64,000 nucleotides of DNA from Thiotrichaceae bacterium. Lineage in GTDB: Bacteria > Pseudomonadota > Gammaproteobacteria > Eutrophobiales > Eutrophobiaceae. A program made the position numbers and the translations under genes. The DNA is taken from positions 71,433 to 135,432 of the forward strand of contig DUBV01000005.1 of NCBI GenBank assembly GCA_012960105.1, given 5' to 3'. The notes beneath the pieces are model-generated. The model searched no databases. It was not told where the DNA came from and saw nothing but the letters and a program-made list of their open reading frames with translations. Positions 9,579-19,583 of this stretch are shown here, piece after piece; position 1 is the stretch's first letter; each line of letters opens with the position of its first letter.

Positions 9579-11165
9579 TTGAGTAATAAAAAAGAATCTT
9601 ATTGTTGGAGTGAGTATACTAATTATGTTGCGATTGGGTTTATTGCCCTCATAAGTATTTTCTATTTTTATTTATCTGCGAACAATAAAATAATTGGCTT
9701 AATTGCTGATGATGCTGTCTATTTATTGATGGCAGATTATTTTTCTCCATATTATAGTTCGCTTAGCCAAAGTGCTGCTTTCATTATTAAAGTAAGCCAG
9801 TTTCCTCCTTTATACCCAATCTTTTTAGCACTCTTCGGTGCAAGTAGCGAGAATATTGTTATTGCACATTTAGTAACAACTAGTTGTTTAATAGGAGCAA
9901 TAATAGTTTATATCCTTTGGCTTAGAGAAAGTGCTGTAACGAAAACAGCGAGCCTATATTTGGCATTAATTTTTATTTGTTTACCTGCATCATTTCTTAT
10001 GAATATTGATTTGTGGAGCGAGCATTTATATTTATTTTTTACAATGAGTGTACTTTTTTTAATTGAAAAAGCCAATGCAAATAAAAAATATTGGATAGTA
10101 GTTGCTTGTATTGTTGGACTGATCCCCTTGGTAAGAATAGTTGGCGTATCATTTTTAGCCGCATTTTTAATTTACCTTCATATTCATAAAATTCATGGGC
10201 GCTATAAATATTTTATAATTAGTGTTTTTCCTATTTTAATATGGAAAACCATTTCAATAAGTTTTAGCCCCTTGGACATGAACGAAGGCCCTTTGATGAT
10301 TGAGGGTATTCTGCTTACATTTTATCAACATGATTTTGTAGATATTCTCAATAATTTATTTTTTGTACAGTTTCAGAATTTATGGAATGGTTGGCATGAA
10401 TGTATAGATGTACAAAAAAATATTTGGAGCGGAATAATCTGTGCATCTGTATTATTTTTTGCTCTATTAAGTTGGTTGCCTCGGCTGTATAAAAAAAAGA
10501 TTGATAGTATATATTTATTATTTTACTTAATAATAATTTGGATGTGGCCTGCACAAGATCATGACATGCGATTTATGTTTGTTGTATGCCCTATTTTGTT
10601 TTATTACAGTTATTTATCCTTCTCTATGTTAATGAGGAATTATGCAGTAAAAAATATAAGCCATATTATTAATTATGCGAGCATATTATTAATATTAATA
10701 ATTATGCTGCCTACGAATTTATATGCCGTACATAGGTTATTTACAAGTATCCCTCCTGAGTTAAGTGATTATCGAAATACGAGATACTGGATGACTGAGC
10801 CGGATAATCTCCAAACCGAAGTATCAATTATAATTTTAAATAGAATGATTGAGTCTTATAAAGATGCGAAGCAATTTATTCCAGAAAAAGATTGTGTGTA
10901 TTCTGTCCATCAGGAACAGTTTATGTTTTATACACGTAGGATAGCGATGCCTCCGCCTAATGCAGATATAGTAACTGAAAAAACTTTTAAGAAAGGCGTA
11001 AGGAAATGTGAATACGTTCAAATTACTCATACAACTAGCCATCCTTATTACCCCGGAGGATATCCAATTAATGAACTGGGAGGTAATTATAAATATTTAT
11101 CTACAACTAGATTAGATACGGGAAATGATATTGCCGTCATCGGCGCACTTCTGCAGCTTTACTAA
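9579..11165 (+). CDS. GT-C-like polytopic membrane protein, paralogue 1 of 3
   Basis: This is a membrane protein of unknown substrate with about ten transmembrane segments and a soluble C-terminal domain (about residues 400-528). The first extracytoplasmic loop carries an acidic motif (IADDAVYLLMADYFSP) followed by FPPLYPIFLALFGA, the layout of GT-C glycosyltransferases that use polyprenyl-phosphate sugars. The C-terminal domain contains FIPEKDCVYS and later CEYVQI and YYPGGYP, and the same pattern recurs in the proteins at 29301 and 32687. The start shown is TTG, 26 nt after bamD, and there is no clear ribosome site, so the exact start is uncertain. It converges with nadE, with a 7-nt gap. 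The GT-C reading is inference from topology and motif. Confidence 0.75.
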   Translation: MSNKKESYCWSEYTNYVAIGFIALISIFYFYLSANNKIIGLIADDAVYLLMADYFSPYYSSLSQSAAFIIKVSQFPPLYPIFLALFGASSENIVIAHLVTTSCLIGAIIVYILWLRESAVTKTASLYLALIFICLPASFLMNIDLWSEHLYLFFTMSVLFLIEKANANKKYWIVVACIVGLIPLVRIVGVSFLAAFLIYLHIHKIHGRYKYFIISVFPILIWKTISISFSPLDMNEGPLMIEGILLTFYQHDFVDILNNLFFVQFQNLWNGWHECIDVQKNIWSGIICASVLFFALLSWLPRLYKKKIDSIYLLFYLIIIWMWPAQDHDMRFMFVVCPILFYYSYLSFSMLMRNYAVKNISHIINYASILLILIIMLPTNLYAVHRLFTSIPPELSDYRNTRYWMTEPDNLQTEVSIIILNRMIESYKDAKQFIPEKDCVYSVHQEQFMFYTRRIAMPPPNADIVTEKTFKKGVRKCEYVQITHTTSHPYYPGGYPINELGGNYKYLSTTRLDTGNDIAVIGALLQLY

Positions 11166-11172
11166 TTATATT

Positions 11173-12792
11173 TTATTTGTCATTTTCACTGTAGCCAGAT
11201 GTTATTGGGTAGCGTCTATCTCTTCCAAAACCTCTTTCAGTTATTCGCACCCCTGGTGCTGCTTGTCTGCGCTTATATTCATTTTTGTCGACTAGTTGTA
11301 TGAGTTTATACACAGTGTCAGCATCGTAGCCATTTTTAATTATATTTTTTGGTGATGTATCAAACTCAATGTATTGTTCGAGAATTGCATCGAGAATATT
11401 ATAATCAGGTAGTGAATCCTGATCTACTTGGTCATGACGTAGTTCCGCCGAAGGAGGTCTGCTTATCACTCTTTCAGGAATAACTTGTCCTTGTGTATTA
11501 CGCCATGTTGCTAATCGGTAAACCAACGTCTTCCATACATCTTTGAGAGGTGCATAACCTCCGGCCATGTCTCCATAGAGTGTTGCGTAGCCGACAGCCA
11601 TTTCACTTTTATTGCCCGTGGTTAGTACCAGTTTGCCACATTTGTTTGATGCCGCCATGAGCAGAGTTCCTCTGCAACGTGCTTGTATATTTTCCTCAGT
11701 CGTATCAGTCGATAAATCATTAAAGCGGGGCTCGAGCACTTTAAGAAAAGATTTAAAAGGCTGTTCAATAGAGATAGTTTCATGTTTAACGCCAAGTATT
11801 TCTGCTTGTATGTAGGCATCTTCATTACTCATGTCTGCGGTGTAGCGCGAAGGCATAAGCAATACTTCAACATTTTCCGCACCTAAAGCATCTACTGCAA
11901 TACTTAATGTTAATGCTGAATCTATGCCGCCGGATAAACCAATGAGTGCGCCTTTAAAATTATTTTTTATGACATAGTCTCGTACACCTAAAACAAGTGC
12001 GTTATAAATATTTTCTTCTTCAGTTTGATGAGCCTTTATATTTTTACTGATGTTCGATTTTTCAAGGTCTAGTTCGAAACTATATAAGCCTTCTTCAAAT
12101 TGAGGCGCATGAAAAATTGTTTCTCCCTTATTATCAACGATCATTGAATTGCCATCAAAAACAAGTTCATCTTGTCCTCCAACCAGATTGGCATAGACAA
12201 TGTGCATATTAGAATTTTGAGCACGTTTAGAGATCATTTCTTCACGTTCAACTAGTTTATTTTTATGATAAGGAGAAGCGTTAATATTGAACATGATTTT
12301 AGCGCCCGCAGAAGCAGCATAAGTGATAGGTTTCTGATCCCATATATCCTCGCATATAGTTATTGTCGCAGTGATACCTTTAATATTAAATAAACATGTT
12401 TCATTTCCGGCAGTGAAATATCTTTTTTCATCGAAAACACCGTAATTTGGAAGATGTTGTTTGTAATAGGTTTGTTTGATCTCTCCATTATGTATAAGGC
12501 TGCATGCATTGTATAAAGTATCATTATGCTTCGTTGGGTAACCAAGTAGGGCATGAATATTTCTGGTTTTTTTTACAATTCTATCTAATGCGATATTTAT
12601 GTAATCATTAAATGCAGGACGCAACAATAAATCTTCAGGAGGGTAAGAACTTATACTCAATTCAGGAAAAATAATAATGTCGGCATTATGCTTAAGTTCA
12701 GCATCACTAATGGAATTTATTATTTTTTCTGTATTGCCCTCAATGTCTCCAACAGTGAGGTTTAATTGGGCAAGTATTATGTTTATTTTCAT
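11173..12792 (-). CDS. nadE: Glutamine-dependent NAD+ synthase
   Basis: NadE converts nicotinic acid adenine dinucleotide to NAD+ using ATP and glutamine-derived ammonia. The N-terminal nitrilase-like amidase domain (residues 1-260) has the Glu/Lys/Cys triad context FPELSISSYPPEDLL and ATITICEDIW. Its C-terminal synthetase domain carries the PP-loop LIGLSGGIDSALT near residue 285 and TTGNKSEMAVGYATLYGDMAGG near 395. The length of 539 residues is right for the two-domain bacterial form. It lies inside a region of glycan genes but belongs to core metabolism. Confidence 0.95.
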   Translation of the reverse strand: MKINIILAQLNLTVGDIEGNTEKIINSISDAELKHNADIIIFPELSISSYPPEDLLLRPAFNDYINIALDRIVKKTRNIHALLGYPTKHNDTLYNACSLIHNGEIKQTYYKQHLPNYGVFDEKRYFTAGNETCLFNIKGITATITICEDIWDQKPITYAASAGAKIMFNINASPYHKNKLVEREEMISKRAQNSNMHIVYANLVGGQDELVFDGNSMIVDNKGETIFHAPQFEEGLYSFELDLEKSNISKNIKAHQTEEENIYNALVLGVRDYVIKNNFKGALIGLSGGIDSALTLSIAVDALGAENVEVLLMPSRYTADMSNEDAYIQAEILGVKHETISIEQPFKSFLKVLEPRFNDLSTDTTEENIQARCRGTLLMAASNKCGKLVLTTGNKSEMAVGYATLYGDMAGGYAPLKDVWKTLVYRLATWRNTQGQVIPERVISRPPSAELRHDQVDQDSLPDYNILDAILEQYIEFDTSPKNIIKNGYDADTVYKLIQLVDKNEYKRRQAAPGVRITERGFGRDRRYPITSGYSENDK

Positions 12793-12948
12793 ATGAATTT
12801 ATTGGTTTCTATTTCGTAGAATATTATTTCTGGGACGAAGAAGTATTTTATGAAGGAAAAGTAATTAGAATATTACCTACAATTTTAATCTAATTATAGC
12901 CTTGATTAGCAGGTAAACCATAGACTTGTTGGAATTCGATTGATTTAA

Positions 12949-13698
12949 TTATATATCAACATTTTTTACAAGCTCAATATCTACGAAACTTCCAAAGTCA
13001 TTTGTGATTCGCAATAAAAACTTATCAAGCATGATAGCTAATGGAATAAAAATTTTTGGAATAAGATTCCACTTTTTTAGTCCTCCACTTAGCCAATAAA
13101 ATAAAGGTGTATGTGGTTTGTATTTAATCAATTTTAACTCGGGATATTTCTTTTGAAACAATTTTAAGTCTCTTCGAAAAACGATCCAAGTAAGAGCGCC
13201 ATTTGCATCTGTTACTGGGTTACTTGATTCAAATGTCCATGAATTAGTTTTGTCGTCGTAATTTTCATTGTGAAGGTATTTTAAAATCCATCGGCTAATT
13301 AAACCAATGTGTTGGTCGATCATGAGTATTCTTCCCTGAGGAGCTAAACACCGACTTACTTCACTTAGAAATAATTCTACATCTGAGATATGGTGAAAAA
13401 CGTTAAGCATGCAAAATAGTCGAATACTATCGTTTTTAAAGGGCAATGTTTTTCCATCAATAACACAGTCTAACTCTGGAAATAAAATGACATCCGTTGT
13501 TATGAATTCTGAAATAAAATATTTTGTAAGCCCCGCTCCGGAACCCAATTCAATAGCTAGTCCTTTTTGGGGGCAGCGATTAAGTATTTCGGTATATTTT
13601 TGATAAGATTTTTGATAAAAATATTTTTTTGCAGCTGTATTAATAATACGCTTTTTTAGTTCTGAGGTATCCTCCGTTTCAACAAGCTTATTTGCCAT
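12949..13698 (-). CDS. Class I SAM-dependent methyltransferase (type 11)
   Basis: This is a small-molecule or glycan methyltransferase of unknown substrate. Motif I reads LAIELGSGAGLTKY near residue 48, the acidic residue after strand 2 is in the PELDCVIDG region, and the post-motif segment FCMLNVFHHISDVELFLSEV is typical of Methyltransf_11. The C-terminal helices (about 165-249) are less conserved. The start overlaps the 3' end of the upstream gene (13688-14998) by 11 nt, so the two are translationally coupled. The partner has lost its own SAM-binding segment. This protein may therefore supply the missing activity, which is inference. Confidence 0.8.
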   Translation of the reverse strand: MANKLVETEDTSELKKRIINTAAKKYFYQKSYQKYTEILNRCPQKGLAIELGSGAGLTKYFISEFITTDVILFPELDCVIDGKTLPFKNDSIRLFCMLNVFHHISDVELFLSEVSRCLAPQGRILMIDQHIGLISRWILKYLHNENYDDKTNSWTFESSNPVTDANGALTWIVFRRDLKLFQKKYPELKLIKYKPHTPLFYWLSGGLKKWNLIPKIFIPLAIMLDKFLLRITNDFGSFVDIELVKNVDI

Positions 13699-14998
13699 GT
13701 GGCAAACCTAGCTTTAATCGAAGAATGCCGATGAGTGTTATCTTAAAAAGCATGCTGCCATGGTTAAATCGATCAATATTCGTTTCCCCATAAGTCCGGG
13801 CACGATAACGTATTGGAATATCTTTTATTCCAAGTGCCATAACAGATGCGGGAAATAAAAGCTGGAAATCACCAAAAGGATCGTGTTCTCCAAAGTCATC
13901 CCACCATTTAATAATTCTTGCATAATCATCACGGTGAAACAGTTTTGTGCCGCATAAAGAATCACCTAAAGGAACCTCCAGTATCCAACTTAAAAGTTTT
14001 GCGAAGAAAATATTTCCGAGCCAATTTAAAGGACGCATTGCTTGTCCTTCCATCGGGTAAACTAACCGGGTGCCGTTAATAAAATCTGCATGTCCATAAT
14101 GAAAAGCATCTATGAATTGTGGTAATAGTTCAGGAGGCATAGAAAGGTCTGCATCCAGAATAGTCAGAAGTTCTCCTTTTGATTTTTCAAATCCAAGACG
14201 GACAGCATCACCTTTTCCTTTCCCCTTTTGTTGGAAAGTTTGAATTGAATAATTATCTTTAAATTCTTCCGCTATATTCAGGATCTCTTCCCATGTGTCA
14301 TCTGTAGAATTGCCTTCTATAAATATAACCTCAGTCTCATTCTCTAGTTTAAGATCTATTAACCTTTCCATTATATCTCGAATATTTCCGTATTCATTCC
14401 TTGCTGGAACCACAATGCTGAGAGAACGTTTTGTTTGATCTACAATAATAGGTCGAACGGTAATTAGATAAACTTGAGAAAACCATTTTATAAAAGGAAT
14501 TTTTTCAAGGACAAGGTTAATAATTCTACCAAACCCAAATAAATTCCAGGGAAAAACGCCAACGCATTTAGTTTGGATTATTTCATATCCACTAAGATCC
14601 AGTATATTTTTCAGATCCGTTCGTGTTAGGTAAGTTGTTGGCAATGGAGTCTTCTTAAGCCCCACTTTTTTTAGAAGTGAATGTGCCCAGGCAAAATATG
14701 GATTATAAAGCACAATTGCCAGACGAGAAAATCTATTTATTTTAGATTTAATATTTAACATTAAATCATGGATATCATAATTATGATTTAGATTACCGTT
14801 AAGTAAGATGACTGATTTTTCTGAATTTGAAGAGGCAGTTAACTCTTCAAAAGAGGAACTAATATTTTTTTTATTTGCTTTGATTTTTTCAAAAAGATAT
14901 AGCTTGTCATGCTCCATCGGTTTCAGCTGAACCAACGTATCTGCATAACTACTTAATTTCGATATTTCAGTTGCCAATTGATTAAGAACTGCGCGCAT
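13688..14998 (-). CDS. Methyltransferase remnant fused to GT2 glycosyltransferase
   Basis: Residues about 200-436 form a complete GT2 domain of the polyprenyl-phosphate-sugar synthase type. It has SIVVPARNEYGNI, the nucleotide-binding TEVIFIEGNSTDDTW, the metal-binding ILDADLSMPPE, the acceptor-side SLCGTKLFHRDDY and DIPIRYRARTYGETNI. Residues about 70-195 match the second half of a class I methyltransferase domain that is commonly fused to this GT2 (YDIHDLMLNIKSK, then YNPYFAWAHSLLKKVGLKKT and YLTRTDLKNILDLSGYE). No GxGxG motif I precedes it, and the upstream 260 nt do not encode one. The GT2 half looks intact, but the methyltransferase half should be inactive. It is coupled to the separate methyltransferase downstream. 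Confidence 0.85.
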   Translation of the reverse strand: MRAVLNQLATEISKLSSYADTLVQLKPMEHDKLYLFEKIKANKKNISSSFEELTASSNSEKSVILLNGNLNHNYDIHDLMLNIKSKINRFSRLAIVLYNPYFAWAHSLLKKVGLKKTPLPTTYLTRTDLKNILDLSGYEIIQTKCVGVFPWNLFGFGRIINLVLEKIPFIKWFSQVYLITVRPIIVDQTKRSLSIVVPARNEYGNIRDIMERLIDLKLENETEVIFIEGNSTDDTWEEILNIAEEFKDNYSIQTFQQKGKGKGDAVRLGFEKSKGELLTILDADLSMPPELLPQFIDAFHYGHADFINGTRLVYPMEGQAMRPLNWLGNIFFAKLLSWILEVPLGDSLCGTKLFHRDDYARIIKWWDDFGEHDPFGDFQLLFPASVMALGIKDIPIRYRARTYGETNIDRFNHGSMLFKITLIGILRLKLGLPHGK

Positions 14999-15264
14999 CA
15001 GTTTGCCTATTTGTATATTTAGAAAAGCGTCCTTAGGACGTGGAAAGGTTCAATGCTTATAAATTCAGAACCTGTTTATACATTCGACTGATACTATAGC
15101 CATTTGTTATTAATCTCAATTGTGTTGTTTTACTTTAATGATGATTAAGAATAGAAACATATATAATTATTTGTTGCAGCTTCAATAATTTTATACTTAA
15201 TCCTTATAAGTGATTTAATCATCAAACAGTATTATTTTATTTAAAATAGCTTGTTAAATTTAGC

Positions 15265-17076
15265 TTAGTTATTTTCTTCTCTTTCAAAAAGAATATGCTG
15301 GTCAATCCGTGCCATTTTTTTCGCTTGCTCTATATGATATAGCTTATGCTGCATATACTTTTCAGGAGTTAGCGAAGCTGCAGTGATATGTGATTCGACA
15401 AGAGCCGAATCTTGAGGTGCTGCGGGCAGAATACTGTCAATCATGTAATGTATTTGATCCGCTGTATTTACATGTGAAATATCTGGATTCTTATTATTTA
15501 GTGTAATTAATGAAAAACCAGTGAATGACTTTAAGTCGAGATCTTCAGGCCATTTAGAAAGTTGCCATTCAAAAGGGGATTGACGTATGTCAGGGATGAA
15601 CGGGAATCGAGAATGACTGGTCAAAAAATAGTTACGATAATGGAATATAAGTAATACGGGTCGTATTGTTATCTGCACAAGTTTATTTTTTGCCTCTGTT
15701 AATTCTGCCATGGAGGCTCTAAAACTTTGTCCATAATAATATCGGGAAAAAAAAGCGAATTCCGGTTGCCAGTGTTTAGAAGGTTCAAGTGTCGAGTAAA
15801 CAATCAAAGATTCTGTACTATATTGTTCACTAAGGTACTTTCCTACCTCTCGCCAATCTGATTTTTTTCTAATGGATTTAAAGTCAGCGACCGTAATTAT
15901 TGCCGTGCTTATAATTATCACGGATGCAATTATAGTGACGAACTTTAAAGTATTTTCTTGATTGTATCGAGTTAATAATATCCTGATTTTTTCCAAAGAA
16001 TACGAGGAAAGCAGTAGAGCCATTGGGAGTAAATAAATAGCGTATGGAGGGCGGAAGGGAAAGCTAGTATGAAGACGAAATACTGTATAGTGAATAAAAA
16101 AACTAAGAGGGAAAAGGACTGTTAGTAGACATATCAAAGTGTGTTCGTTTTTATTTTTTTCGCTGAAAATAAATACTAAGCTTAAGCCGTACAAAATAGA
16201 AAATAGTATGGCAAAAGGTTCAAGTTGTACGAACCATGCTTGCCTAATATCATTAAATGAAAATTCCGATAATCGAGAAATAAAATACTCAAGGTTATGA
16301 ACTTGTGTCTCATTTAAATATGATTGACCAAACTGTAATATTTTTAGAAAAAGTGGGAGGTATAGTAATAAAGAGACTGATAGAATAATAAGTATAACAA
16401 TAAGCCGAGTTTGTTGTGGGTAGAATGATGTCTTTTCGAGAAAGCCGTTCTTAGCTAAGTCTATTGCAAACTGGATAAAAAGAATGGTTCCTAAGCTTAC
16501 GTATGTCGCTAAAGGAGAGAGAGTACGGCTCAATAGAAACGCGAAGCATAAGATAAAAAACAAAAAGTAACTGCGAGCTCTTACCCTATTGGAAGTTAAT
16601 AAATACTGAAGACTAGTTAGCATTGCAAGCAGGAAAAAGACAGGAATGCTGTAAGGTCTAGCTTCCTGTGAGAAATAAATATGGTAGGGACTAAGTGCCA
16701 TAATTAATCCGGAAAATGCAGCAATAGGCCAGCTGGCAAATGTACTGGATAAGAACATTATTAGTAATACAGACCCTGTTCCCCATAAAGCGGCAGGAAA
16801 ACGGATCATGTAGTCGCTTTCTGATAACTTGTAAAAAAGCGATCCAACTAAGTAATCTAAGGGCGGTTGTTGTTGTTGAATGGCACCTTTTATAACCTCA
16901 AAAAAGGTTTCTTTATAGTATGAAACCTGAAGGATTTCATCCACGAATAAACTTTCGTAATCAAGATGATGAAGTCTCAATCCAAGTGCTAAACAAGTGA
17001 TGAAAAAAAAGACGAACCACTTACTTGAAGTAAGTAGGCTAAAATTATAACGGCTGTTTAAAATCTTATTCATCAT
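15265..17076 (-). CDS. PMT/ArnT-like GT-C membrane glycosyltransferase
   Basis: This is a polytopic membrane protein of the dolichyl-phosphate-mannose-protein mannosyltransferase superfamily. The first periplasmic loop has the diagnostic acidic motif LDYESLFVDEI near residue 36, followed by QQQPPLDYLVGSLFYKL, and then IRFPAALWGTGSVLL, ALSPYHIYFSQEARPYS and further helices to about residue 400. The remaining 200 residues are a periplasmic domain. Such enzymes move a sugar from a polyprenyl-phosphate donor to lipid, glycan or protein. It lies upstream of the GT2 fusion on the same strand, with a 266-nt gap, and the GT2 may supply its donor. Donor and acceptor are unknown. Confidence 0.82.
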   Translation of the reverse strand: MMNKILNSRYNFSLLTSSKWFVFFFITCLALGLRLHHLDYESLFVDEILQVSYYKETFFEVIKGAIQQQQPPLDYLVGSLFYKLSESDYMIRFPAALWGTGSVLLIMFLSSTFASWPIAAFSGLIMALSPYHIYFSQEARPYSIPVFFLLAMLTSLQYLLTSNRVRARSYFLFFILCFAFLLSRTLSPLATYVSLGTILFIQFAIDLAKNGFLEKTSFYPQQTRLIVILIILSVSLLLYLPLFLKILQFGQSYLNETQVHNLEYFISRLSEFSFNDIRQAWFVQLEPFAILFSILYGLSLVFIFSEKNKNEHTLICLLTVLFPLSFFIHYTVFRLHTSFPFRPPYAIYLLPMALLLSSYSLEKIRILLTRYNQENTLKFVTIIASVIIISTAIITVADFKSIRKKSDWREVGKYLSEQYSTESLIVYSTLEPSKHWQPEFAFFSRYYYGQSFRASMAELTEAKNKLVQITIRPVLLIFHYRNYFLTSHSRFPFIPDIRQSPFEWQLSKWPEDLDLKSFTGFSLITLNNKNPDISHVNTADQIHYMIDSILPAAPQDSALVESHITAASLTPEKYMQHKLYHIEQAKKMARIDQHILFEREENN

Positions 17077-17354
17077 GGTTATGAATCTTATAGATGTGTA
17101 GTCTTAAGTAATTGCAAAATATTCACGTATAAATGGTGGGGAGTACATCAGAACATGTATATAGGAAGTATTGTTGTGGGTAAAGTTATGTTGTAATTAT
17201 TTGTCACCTGAATGTCTCGTTGAATTATCATCAGACGAAAATAACCAGGTAAATAACGGGAAACTGAAGGCCTTAATATTTTTAAGACTCTTCAGCGCAT
17301 TTGAAAGAATGCTATTCTTGATTTTTTAAACTACCTTAATAAATAAGATAGGTT

Positions 17355-18224
17355 TTATACTAAAGATGCAATTGCTTCTCCAAGTTGACCTGGAGAACGT
17401 ACCGTTTTTACATTCGCTTCTTCTAGTGCGGCAAATTTATCATCTGCCGTTCCTTTACCTCCGGAAATTATTGCACCAGCATGACCCATACGTTTTCCTG
17501 GTGGTGCTGTAACACCGGCTATATAACCAACCACAGGTTTAGTTACATTTTCTTTAATAAATTGTGCTGCTTCTTCTTCTGCAGTACCACCGATCTCTCC
17601 AACCATAATAATGCCATTGGTGTCAGGATCTTCTTCGAATAGACCTAGACAATCTATAAAATTCATACCATGTATTGGATCACCACCGATACCGACACAG
17701 GTGCTTTGTCCTAGTCCATTGTTTGTGGTCTGATGAACTGCTTCATAAGTGAGCGTGCCTGAGCGAGAGACAATACCAATGCCGCCGGCTTTATGGATGC
17801 TTCCAGGCATGATGCCAATTTTGCATTGGTCAGGAGTAATAAGACCAGGGCAGTTAGGTCCGACCAAACGAGTGTCAGGAAATTGTTCAAGATAAGCTCT
17901 TACCTTGACCATATCTAAGACAGGAATACCTTCAGTAATACAAACAATAATGCTTATGCCCGCATCTGCCGCTTCAGTTATTGCTTCAGCAGCATAAGCA
18001 GCAGGAACCATAATCATACTTGCGTTAGCGCCAGCTTTTTCGACCGCATCCGTAACAGTATCAAATACAGGTCGATCAAGATGTTTTTGGCCGCCTCTGC
18101 CGGGTGTGACACCACCAACGATTTGCGTTCCATATTCAATGGCTTGCTCAGCATGGAATGTACCTTGTCGCCCGGTAAAACCTTGAACGATAACTTTCGT
18201 GTCTTTATTAATTAAAATAGCCAT
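17355..18224 (-). CDS. sucD: Succinyl-CoA synthetase alpha subunit
   Basis: SucD forms succinate and ATP or GTP from succinyl-CoA in the TCA cycle and carries the phosphorylated histidine. The CoA-binding Rossmann domain has [12 protein letters not shown] near residue 14. The ligase domain has the [17 protein letters not shown] region, with the active-site His near residue 247. The length of 289 residues is exactly typical. Its ATG shares one base with the sucC stop (TAATG), so translation is coupled. sucAB and other TCA genes are not nearby. Confidence 0.97.
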   Translation of the reverse strand: MAILINKDTKVIVQGFTGRQGTFHAEQAIEYGTQIVGGVTPGRGGQKHLDRPVFDTVTDAVEKAGANASMIMVPAAYAAEAITEAADAGISIIVCITEGIPVLDMVKVRAYLEQFPDTRLVGPNCPGLITPDQCKIGIMPGSIHKAGGIGIVSRSGTLTYEAVHQTTNNGLGQSTCVGIGGDPIHGMNFIDCLGLFEEDPDTNGIIMVGEIGGTAEEEAAQFIKENVTKPVVGYIAGVTAPPGKRMGHAGAIISGGKGTADDKFAALEEANVKTVRSPGQLGEAIASLV

Positions 18225-19393
18225 TATTGATTCCCTCCAACAGCAGCAACTGCTTTTTCAGCAGCATCCGTTAAATCATCAGCTGTAACAATAGTAAGTC
18301 CACTTTCTGCTAATAATGCTTTTCCTTCATCCACTTTTGTTCCTTCCAGTCGAACAACAACAGGAACGTTAACGCCGACTTCTTTTACTGCTTTAATAAT
18401 GCCTTCAGCTATTAAATCGCAACGTACTATACCGCCGAAAATATTGACCAAAATTGCTTCAACATTTTTATCAGAAACAATAAGTTTAAATGCCTCGGCA
18501 ACTCTTTCTGCTGTTGCGCCGCCGCCAACGTCTAGAAAATTTGCTGGGTCGCCGCCATGTAATTTAATGATATCCATCGTTGCCATGGCTAAGCCTGCGC
18601 CATTGACCATACAAGCAATGTTGCCATCCAATGTGATGTAATTAAGATCGAAGCGTTTTGCGATACTTTCTTTTTCATCTTCTTGAGTGGGATCACGCCA
18701 CTCTTCTAAATGAGATTGTCTAAATAGCGCATTGTCATCAATAGATATTTTGGCATCCAGTGCTTCCAGATCGCCATCTTTATTTATCGTTAGCGGATTA
18801 ATTTCAACGAGGCTCAAATCTTTATCGATATAGAGTTTATATAAGCTTTTTAAAATAGAAATTAATTGTTTTCGTTGTTTGTCATCAAAACCAAGCGCAA
18901 AGCCAATCCGGCGACTCTGGTGATCTTGCAGACCTAAAACAGGATCAACGGTAACACTGATAATCTTTTCTGGTTGGGTGGCAGCAACTTCCTCAATATC
19001 CATTCCGCCTTCAGTCGAAGCCATAATGGCGACGCGGCGACTGGCACGGTCAACAACGAGGCCAAGATATAATTCTGATTCAATACCTGATATTGATGAT
19101 ATCAATACACAGTTTACAGGCTGACCATTTGGAGCAGATTGTTTGGTAATCAGTTGAGAGCCTAGCATTGAACGGACAACGGACTCGAGTTCTTCAGAGC
19201 CTTTTACTACTTTTACTCCGCCGGCCTTACCTCTTCCTCCGGCATGAACTTGTGCTTTAACGACCCAACCATCGCCGCCCATATCAGCAGCATGGCGTAG
19301 TGCTTCTTTAATAGTATGAGCCGGTTTACCGGGTGGAACCGGAATACCATAGTCTTCGAATAGCTTTTTAGCCTGATATTCATGTAGGTTCAT
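18224..19393 (-). CDS. sucC: Succinyl-CoA synthetase beta subunit
   Basis: This is the nucleotide-binding partner of SucD. An ATP-grasp domain covers the N-terminal 240 residues, starting with [20 protein letters not shown] and with the [16 protein letters not shown] loop near residue 46. The C-terminal CoA-ligase domain carries [16 protein letters not shown] near residue 320. The length of 389 residues is typical. A ribosome site AAGGA precedes the ATG at 19393. The intergenic region to the divergent pilS (190 nt) must hold both promoters. Confidence 0.97.
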   Translation of the reverse strand: MNLHEYQAKKLFEDYGIPVPPGKPAHTIKEALRHAADMGGDGWVVKAQVHAGGRGKAGGVKVVKGSEELESVVRSMLGSQLITKQSAPNGQPVNCVLISSISGIESELYLGLVVDRASRRVAIMASTEGGMDIEEVAATQPEKIISVTVDPVLGLQDHQSRRIGFALGFDDKQRKQLISILKSLYKLYIDKDLSLVEINPLTINKDGDLEALDAKISIDDNALFRQSHLEEWRDPTQEDEKESIAKRFDLNYITLDGNIACMVNGAGLAMATMDIIKLHGGDPANFLDVGGGATAERVAEAFKLIVSDKNVEAILVNIFGGIVRCDLIAEGIIKAVKEVGVNVPVVVRLEGTKVDEGKALLAESGLTIVTADDLTDAAEKAVAAVGGNQ

Positions 19394-19583
19394 GTTATAT
19401 CCTTATAGCGATGGGTTGGGCTTTATATCGGGTTTATCTTATTTTTCTTTAAATATAGTCAAATCTATTATCTTTTTATACTTTTAAATAGCAGTAAATC
19501 CATTTTAATCAGCTATTTGTATGATTTATCTTCAATAAATGTGCCAGTATAATTATTTAATCAATCATTTTTAATCATAGGTA

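Noticed and set aside
15029-15041. Palindrome CGTCC-TTA-GGACG upstream of the GT2 fusion gene
   Set aside because: Short and isolated, with no T-run or matching partner elsewhere; not enough to call an operator or terminator.
14999-15264. JUMPstart/ops element before glycan genes
   Set aside because: I did not find the GGCGGTAG core in this gap or in the other gaps I inspected in the glycan region.
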